Assembly (NCBI GenBank): GCA_001821375.1
Contig: MHLG01000030.1
Coordinates: forward strand, 6,551 to 23,875
Direction: 5' to 3'
DNA from: Candidatus Liptonbacteria bacterium RIFOXYD1_FULL_36_11
GTDB lineage: Bacteria > Patescibacteriota > Minisyncoccia > UBA6257 > XYB1-36-10
Length of the DNA stretch: 17,325 nucleotides
The notes beneath the pieces were generated by a model. It saw only the letters and a list, made by a program, of their open reading frames with translations, had not been told where the DNA came from and searched no databases. Below are positions 13,332-17,325 of this stretch, piece by piece. A program made the translations under genes and the position numbers. How positions within the stretch are numbered: position 1 is the stretch's first letter; each line of letters starts with the position of its first letter.

Positions 13332-14243
13332 TTAACAGAGAAAGTTTTTGACGAGGCGGCAGGCGGCAGGTTTGCTACTAATCCAAAAAATATCTTTCTC
13401 TTTTTTAAACCAAGTAAGCTGGCGTTTGGCATAGCGCCAGATTTCGGTTTTTAGTTTTTCTTTAAGTTCTTTTTTTGAGATAAAATTTTGAAGGAATTTT
13501 GCTAATAAGCGGTATTCTAAACCAAGCTCTTCCATTCGTTTCCAGCTTAGGCCTTTTTTATGGAGACGGGCGGATTCAGTAATAATGCCACGGCGTAGGT
13601 CTTTTTTTAGGCGATTTTCTATATTTTCTCGCAGTTTCTTTTTATTTATTTTTAAGCCGATTTTAAGGATTTCATAGTTGGATTCTTTTTTGAGAGAGGG
13701 GACAGGTTTTTTGGAGGAGAGAATTATTTCAAGAGCACGGATGAGGCGGCGGGGATTTTGGCGGTCTATGTTTTTTGCTCTTTCCGGGTCAAGTTTTTTT
13801 AGCATAGTAAAAAGTTCGGAGATGGGTTTTTCTTCCAGTTTGGCGCGGAATTTTAAATTTTGAGGAGTGGAAGGGAGGCTGTAATTATAAATTAGGGAGT
13901 TTATATAAAATCCGGTGCCGCCACAGATGATAGGAAGTTTGTTTTTGGACAGTATTTTTTTAATAGTTTTTCTGCCGAGTTTTTGGAAGTTGGCGGCAGT
14001 AAATGTTTTTTTAGGGTTAGTAACATCTAGGAGATGGTGGGGGATTTTTTCCATTTCTTTTTTAGTTATTTTTCCGGTGCCGATATCCAGATTTTTATAA
14101 ACTTGGCGGGAATCGGCGGAAATGATTTCGCCGTTGAATTTTTTGGCGAGCTTAACGGCGAGAGATGATTTTCCGGAGGCGGTAGGACCTAAAATAACAA
14201 GAATTTTTGGTTTAGTAGAAGAAGAAATGCCGGTTATTGACAT
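13332..14243 (-). CDS. miaA: tRNA dimethylallyltransferase
   Basis: Transfers the dimethylallyl group to N6 of A37 in tRNAs that read UNN codons, the first step towards ms2i6A, improving codon-anticodon stability. It has 303 residues, usual length. P-loop GPTASGKS (19-26); substrate-binding DSRQVY (44-49) with the catalytic Asp of the family; DIGTGK (53-58); CGGTGFYINSL (107-117); NPRRLIRALEI (163-173); and the conserved C-terminal YAKRQLTWF (271-279). The ATG coincides with the predicted transcription start, so translation is probably leaderless. It converges on gatB and diverges from the small membrane-protein cassette, with fully overlapping promoters. Confidence 0.97.
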   Translation of the reverse strand: MSITGISSSTKPKILVILGPTASGKSSLAVKLAKKFNGEIISADSRQVYKNLDIGTGKITKKEMEKIPHHLLDVTNPKKTFTAANFQKLGRKTIKKILSKNKLPIICGGTGFYINSLIYNYSLPSTPQNLKFRAKLEEKPISELFTMLKKLDPERAKNIDRQNPRRLIRALEIILSSKKPVPSLKKESNYEILKIGLKINKKKLRENIENRLKKDLRRGIITESARLHKKGLSWKRMEELGLEYRLLAKFLQNFISKKELKEKLKTEIWRYAKRQLTWFKKEKDIFWISSKPAACRLVKNFLC

Positions 14244-14264
14244 ATAAGGATTATATGATATAAT
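14237..14264 (+). promoter_or_regulatory. Promoter of the 14315 gene, overlapping the miaA start
   Basis: TTGACA (14237-14242), 16-bp spacer, TATAAT (14259-14264): both hexamers perfect. The -35 overlaps the first codons of miaA on the opposite strand. Confidence 0.8.
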
Positions 14265-14278
14265 CTAGGAAGAATCAA
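14250..14278 (-). promoter_or_regulatory. Promoter of miaA (predicted leaderless)
   Basis: On the minus strand TTGATT (14273-14278), 17-bp spacer, TATAAT (14250-14255). Initiation seven bases downstream falls on the A of the miaA ATG at 14243. Confidence 0.75.
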
Positions 14279-14314
14279 ATAAAAACGCCAGATGGCGAAA
14301 ACGGAGGTAGAATC

Positions 14315-14647
14315 ATGTTTTTTGATTATCTTTTCCTTTTTTCGTTTTTGGGTTTGGTTTTTTTTCTAGTAAAAGCGGCTGTGAAGTATAGTAAGACTTT
14401 GTCAGATGAGAAAATTGAAAATCTCATCAGTGGCAAGGTCGATGCCCACAGCGGTAACGATGGCGAGAAAGTGTTATCTGAAGGGCAGCGAGTGGAGTTT
14501 AAAACTCGCCGAACGGATAGATGGCATGACTCGGCGGAAGTGGTCTACTGGTGTAGGAGATTGAGATCTTATTGCTTGCGTCCAGTCGGCCAGAAGAGGG
14601 CGAGTTTTTTCTTTCGCTCTGAAGCCGAAGTTCGCCGTGCCGTTTAG
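14315..14647 (+). CDS. Small single-TM protein with basic C-terminal domain, paralogue A
   Basis: 110 residues. The N-terminal TM segment is about 3-21 (YLFLFSFLGLVFFLV core). A polar helical stretch KTLSDEKIENLISGK (27-41) follows, then a basic C-terminal domain of about 50 residues beginning RVEFKTRRT (59-67) and ending SFFFRSEAEVRRAV. That domain aligns along its length with the C-terminus of the protein at 14930-15283. GGAGG seven bases before the ATG fixes the start. A small CGCC-AGAT-GGCG hairpin sits in the leader (14286-14297). The unit has its own promoter and terminator. Function unknown; the short Arg-rich, beta-type domain could bind nucleic acid or a ligand, which is speculation. 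Confidence 0.8.
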   Translation: MFFDYLFLFSFLGLVFFLVKAAVKYSKTLSDEKIENLISGKVDAHSGNDGEKVLSEGQRVEFKTRRTDRWHDSAEVVYWCRRLRSYCLRPVGQKRASFFFRSEAEVRRAV

Positions 14648-14672
14648 ATTTTTCTTTTTAATGTTGGCTATT

Positions 14673-14699
14673 GGTCCGTGAAAGCGGACCTTTTTGTTT
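14673..14699 (+). terminator. Terminator of the 14315 gene
   Basis: GGTCCG (14673-14678) pairs with CGGACC (14685-14690), loop TGAAAG, followed by TTTTTGTTTT. Confidence 0.85.
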
Positions 14700-14703
14700 T
14701 TGA

Positions 14704-14731
14704 TTGACAAGGTGGTATTATATGGTATAAT
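14704..14731 (+). promoter_or_regulatory. Promoter of the 14781-15283 gene pair
   Basis: TTGACA (14704-14709), 16-bp spacer, TATAAT (14726-14731). The spacer end ATTATATG and the bases after the -10 closely match the promoter at 14237-14264, suggesting common descent. Confidence 0.8.
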
Positions 14732-14780
14732 TAAGAAAGAATTATTAAAATATGCCTTTTGATAAAAATGGAGGAAAAGG

Positions 14781-14936
14781 ATGAGTGCTAAGTTGATTAT
14801 TGTTTTTTTCTTGATGTTAGCTACTGGTATTTTTTCTTATTTTCTACAGCGGAGAATTAACGAAAGTAAAATGGTGGCTCGGCGTCTTGAGGATTTGGTG
14901 ACGCGGGCTAGAAATATGGAGGGAAAATCATGCTGA
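14781..14936 (+). CDS. Short single-TM protein of 51 residues
   Basis: Too short for most gene finders but well supported. It has GGAGG six bases before the ATG, a consensus promoter upstream, and a stop overlapping the next start. The protein begins MSAKLIIVFFLMLATGIFSY (TM about 4-22), followed by a basic amphipathic helix with INESKMVARRLEDLVTRA, and ends GKSC. Its layout (TM plus polar helix) matches the N-terminal half of the 14315 protein. The seven-base overlap ATGCTGA with the next gene implies translational coupling. Function unknown. Confidence 0.75.
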   Translation: MSAKLIIVFFLMLATGIFSYFLQRRINESKMVARRLEDLVTRARNMEGKSC

Positions 14937-15283
14937 CGGGAATTGTTATTGTTGTAATTGCGATTTTGTTGGTGGGATGCATCCTCTTTTTTATTATTAG
15001 GGAATGCGAGAAGATTGAAAGGGAAGATAAAAAGGCGAAAGATGGAGGAGAAGATATAGGACTTCTATTATGGGGGATTATTGAAAAGGAAGATGGTGGT
15101 AGGTGGGATATGGGGGGAAAGAAGATGATTGACAGAAAAGTCCAATACCGTTCACGGAGAAGCGGAAAGACTTTAACTGCGAAGATTGTGCATTGTGAGT
15201 CGTTTGGCTCTCTTTTAAAATTGAAGAGACCGCGTTATAAAGGGTATTTTTGGAGAAAGGCGACGGAAGTTACTTTTCTCTAG
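14930..15283 (+). CDS. Small single-TM protein with basic C-terminal domain, paralogue B
   Basis: 117 residues. The N-terminal TM segment LTGIVIVVIAILLVGCILFF (2-21) is followed by a charged linker (25-65, Lys/Glu/Gly-rich), then a C-terminal domain KVQYRSRRSGK (about 69-79) to ATEVTFL. This domain is homologous to paralogue A: K/R-V-Q/E-Y/F-R/K-S/T-R-R-S/T at its start, RP in the middle, and aromatic-R-x-(x)-x-EV near the end. GGAGGG lies eight bases before the ATG. It overlaps the preceding 51-residue gene and ends just before a terminator that reaches into thrS on the other strand. No known family recognised. Confidence 0.8.
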   Translation: MLTGIVIVVIAILLVGCILFFIIRECEKIEREDKKAKDGGEDIGLLLWGIIEKEDGGRWDMGGKKMIDRKVQYRSRRSGKTLTAKIVHCESFGSLLKLKRPRYKGYFWRKATEVTFL

Positions 15284-15308
15284 AAAATTTTTTTGTAGTA
15301 GAAACCTT

Positions 15309-15340
15309 AACCTGCAGGAAACTGCGGGTTATTTTTTTTC
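15309..15340 (+). terminator. Terminator of the small-protein pair, overlapping the 3' end of thrS
   Basis: AACCTGCAG (15309-15317) pairs with CTGCGGGTT (15322-15330), nine pairs with one G-U and a GAAA tetraloop, then ATTTTTTTTC. The T run is the complement of the final Lys codons of thrS. Confidence 0.85.
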
Positions 15341-17083
15341 AGAAATTTCGGAGGAGATTTTTGATATAAAATCGGAAAGAGAAGAGGCGCCAAGGTTGCC
15401 TTCTTTAAGGCGGCGGACGGAGACTGTTTTATTTTCCGTTTCTCTTTCGCCGACAATAAGCATATAAGGAATTTTACTTATTTCGGCGTTCCTGATTTTT
15501 TTACCGATTGTCTCGTTTGTTTTATCCAGTTCGGCGCGGATATTTTTTTCTTTTAGGGCTTTAAGAAGTTTTTCGGCATAGCTTAATGATTTTTCACTAA
15601 TAGGAAGGATGGTAGTTTGAATTGGAGAAAGCCAAACAGGGAAGGCGCCGGAAAAGTGTTCTATTAAAACACCCATAAATCTTTCAGGAGAGCCGACTAA
15701 GGCGCTATGAATCATTACCGGCGTGTATTTTTTTCCATCTTTGCCTATAAAAGATATTTCAAAACGTTTAGGCATATTAAAATCAATTTGAATGGTTGAG
15801 AGCTGCCATTCGCGACCTAAACTATCTTTAGCGATTAAATCCATTTTTGGTCCGTAAAAGGCGGCTTCGCCAACGGCCGTAACATATTTTATTTTTTTTT
15901 CTTTTAAGAGGCTTTCAAGAATTTTTTGGGATTTTTTCCAAGTGGCATTGTCGCCGAGATATTTTTCTTTATTTTTTTCATCGCGTAAGGAAAGGCGGAT
16001 ATAGTAGCTCATCCCGTAGGTTTTCATAGCTTTATTGATGGCGGAAAGAAGCATATCAAATTCGGGTTTGATTTGGTCTTCGCGGCAGAAGCAGTGGGAA
16101 TCGTCTTGGGAAAAAGCGCGCAAGCGTGTTAAGCCAGAGAGTTCGCCGGGCTTTTCGTCGCGATAGAGAGTAGCAAAATCTGCAAGACGGACAGGAAGGT
16201 CGGTATAGCTTCTTAATTTGGAGGCGTAAATTTGGACGTGTTGTGGGCAGTTCATCGGTTTAAGAAAATATTCTTCATCTGTATAGTTTGAAACGGCGCG
16301 GAACATATCATCTTTGTATTTTTCGTAGTGTCCGGATTTTTTAAAAAGTTCGGCTTTATTAATTTGCGGAGTGCGCACTTCTTCATAATTCATTTCGCGG
16401 CGCAGGGTTCTGGAAAAATCAGCAATTTTATTTCTAATAATAGTGCCTTTTGGGGTGTAAAGAGGAAGGCCGGGGCCGACAAGGTCGGAAAAAATAAATA
16501 AGTCCAGTTCTTGTCCGAGTTTGCGGTGGTCGCGGCGTTCAGCTTCTTCCAGCTGTTTTATTTTTTCTTCCAATTCTTTTTTTGAGGAAAAAGCTAGACC
16601 GTAGATGCGAGTGAGCATCTGGTTTTTTTCGTTTCCTTTCCAGTAGGCGCCGGCGATTTTTAAAATTTTGAAACTGTTTTCTAAAATTTCTTTGGTATTT
16701 TTTATGTGCGGGCCGGCGCAAAGGTCGGTAAAAATATCGCCAGTTTTATAAATAGAAATAGGCGATTTTGATTTTTTTAAATCTTCAATAAGTTCCAGCT
16801 TAAAAGGCTGGTTTTGGAAAAGTTTTCTGGCGATGACGGGAATGATATTTTCTTTTTTGAAAGGGAGGTTTTGTTTAATAAGTTCGCGAATTTTGTTTTC
16901 CAGGCGGGGCAGGTCTTCAGAAGAGAGTTTTTTTGAAAGAAGAAAATCATAGTAAAATCCGTCTTCAATGACGGGACCGATACCGAGTTTAGTATCGGGG
17001 AAGATTTCTAAAACGGCGGCGGCTAAAAGGTGGGAAAGGGAGTGACGGATTTTTTCTAGGTTGTTGGATTTTTGTTTAGGCAT
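15329..17083 (-). CDS. thrS: Threonine--tRNA ligase lacking the N-terminal TGS domain
   Basis: A class II enzyme that charges tRNA-Thr. It has 584 residues against about 640 for full-length bacterial ThrRS. The protein starts directly at the editing (N2) domain: RHSLSHLLAAAV (13-24, with HxxxH) and DLCAGPH (120-126, Cys122 and His126), which clears Ser-tRNA(Thr). Catalytic core: zinc ligands Cys279 (MNCP), His330 (QDDSH) and His459 (MIHSALVG); motif 2 around LYRDEKPGELSGLTRLRAF (306-324); motif 3 GSPERFMGVLIEH (464-476). The anticodon-binding domain is about 485-580. An in-frame stop about 27 bases before the ATG rules out a simple N-terminal extension carrying TGS. The leader is predicted to be only a few bases. 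Confidence 0.97.
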   Translation of the reverse strand: MPKQKSNNLEKIRHSLSHLLAAAVLEIFPDTKLGIGPVIEDGFYYDFLLSKKLSSEDLPRLENKIRELIKQNLPFKKENIIPVIARKLFQNQPFKLELIEDLKKSKSPISIYKTGDIFTDLCAGPHIKNTKEILENSFKILKIAGAYWKGNEKNQMLTRIYGLAFSSKKELEEKIKQLEEAERRDHRKLGQELDLFIFSDLVGPGLPLYTPKGTIIRNKIADFSRTLRREMNYEEVRTPQINKAELFKKSGHYEKYKDDMFRAVSNYTDEEYFLKPMNCPQHVQIYASKLRSYTDLPVRLADFATLYRDEKPGELSGLTRLRAFSQDDSHCFCREDQIKPEFDMLLSAINKAMKTYGMSYYIRLSLRDEKNKEKYLGDNATWKKSQKILESLLKEKKIKYVTAVGEAAFYGPKMDLIAKDSLGREWQLSTIQIDFNMPKRFEISFIGKDGKKYTPVMIHSALVGSPERFMGVLIEHFSGAFPVWLSPIQTTILPISEKSLSYAEKLLKALKEKNIRAELDKTNETIGKKIRNAEISKIPYMLIVGERETENKTVSVRRLKEGNLGASSLSDFISKISSEISEKK

Positions 17084-17092
17084 AGCATTTAT

Positions 17093-17121
17093 AATATAGA
17101 GCTTTTATTTATTAGATGCAA
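17093..17121 (-). promoter_or_regulatory. Promoter of thrS (very short leader)
   Basis: On the minus strand TTGCAT (17116-17121), 17-bp spacer, TATATT (17093-17098). Predicted initiation near 17086 leaves about three bases before the ATG and no room for a Shine-Dalgarno or a T-box. Confidence 0.5.
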
Positions 17122-17122
17122 A

Positions 17123-17325
17123 TTATAATACATTCATTTTAAGCTCTGATTTTCCGTCCCAAATCACCTCTAATTTTATTGGAATTACTTGCCCACTTTC
17201 CTGATAAAGATTTATTAAAAGAATAGTTATACCTGGTTTTATAGAAGTAAAATCATCTATATTATATTTACTAATCCTGCTTGACATTATAAGTTTATAC
17301 ACGTCGCAGAATACTCCCGCCTTTT
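17123..17325 (-). CDS. 3' end of an unidentified gene entering from the right
   Basis: On the minus strand one frame is open from the window edge to a TAA at 17123-17125: 66 residues ending SELKMNVL. It reads KAGVFCDVYKLI, then MSSRISKYNIDDFTSI, with beta-type hydrophobic patterning such as GITILLINLYQ and VIPIKLEVIWDGKS. No membrane segment. An ATG at plus 17287-17289 could start a 54-residue protein, but it has no Shine-Dalgarno and the frame continues upstream, so this is more likely the C-terminal part of a longer protein. It ends two bases before the thrS -35 hexamer on the same strand, so read-through into thrS is possible. Family unknown. Confidence 0.55.
   Translation of the reverse strand, partial: KAGVFCDVYKLIMSSRISKYNIDDFTSIKPGITILLINLYQESGQVIPIKLEVIWDGKSELKMNVL

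Noticed and set aside
14474..14710. Minus-strand 78-residue open frame opposite the 14315 gene
   Set aside because: It lies antisense to a gene with a promoter, Shine-Dalgarno and terminator, has none of its own, and shows no recognisable domain.
1..17325. CRISPR array, insertion sequence genes or prophage
   Set aside because: No regularly spaced direct repeats and no transposase, integrase, Cas or phage structural motifs in any frame.
1..17325. TGA recoded to Gly or Trp
   Set aside because: TGA serves as the terminal stop of gatA, the XRE gene and the 51-residue gene, and conserved proteins show no in-frame TGA.

Overview
The window looks like a chromosomal piece of a reduced-genome bacterium of the Candidate Phyla Radiation (Patescibacteria), most likely a Parcubacteria-type lineage. 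That is inference from several traits: AT-rich coding with A/T-ending codons; the indirect amidotransferase route (gatA, gatB); housekeeping proteins that have lost accessory domains (PheT without its OB-fold tRNA-binding domain, ThrRS without TGS); short or absent 5' leaders behind near-consensus sigma-70-type promoters; and many small one-TM proteins without recognisable homologues. TGA acts as a stop (gatA, for example), which argues against the Gracilibacteria/Absconditabacteria code.

Layout. 1-1963: gatA (probably 5'-truncated by the window edge), then a membrane-anchored protein of unknown function with an HEPN-like R-x4-H motif. 1964-2606: an intergenic region with inverted and direct repeats, an XRE-type regulator, a small four-cysteine protein and a terminator. 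2634-3024: tRNA-Asp on the minus strand facing away from two CAT-anticodon tRNAs (initiator Met, then Met or Ile2), with divergent promoters. 3023-6539: pheS, an unknown 154-residue gene, and pheT. 6538-7241: a minus-strand exported or membrane protein with its own promoter and terminator. 7296-9375: gyrB. 9410-10910: secE, nusG, an intergenic repeat block, rplK, terminator. 10816-11226: a 411-base gene-free region with a promoter-like site, a strong terminator, a multi-stem structured element and further hairpins. 11188-11749: a minus-strand four-TM protein. 11789-13231: gatB, closed by a 46-bp perfect palindrome. 13332-14243: miaA (minus), divergent from a cassette of three small membrane proteins (14315-15283). 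15329-17083: thrS (minus). 17123-17325: the 3' end of another minus-strand gene.

Function. Most recognised genes serve translation: tRNA charging and transamidation (pheST, thrS, gatAB), tRNA modification (miaA), tRNAs and ribosomal protein L11. Topology (gyrB), transcription elongation (nusG) and secretion (secE) complete the housekeeping set. Between them sit single-gene or short units encoding small membrane proteins. Four of their promoters share the form TTGACA-16 bp-TATAAT/TATGAT.

The most interesting signals are the folded element at 10931-11069, the duplicated promoter-plus-gene unit at 14237-15283, the overlapping divergent miaA promoters, the leaderless starts, and the domain-stripped synthetases. 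No mobile-element gene, CRISPR array or defence operon was recognised.
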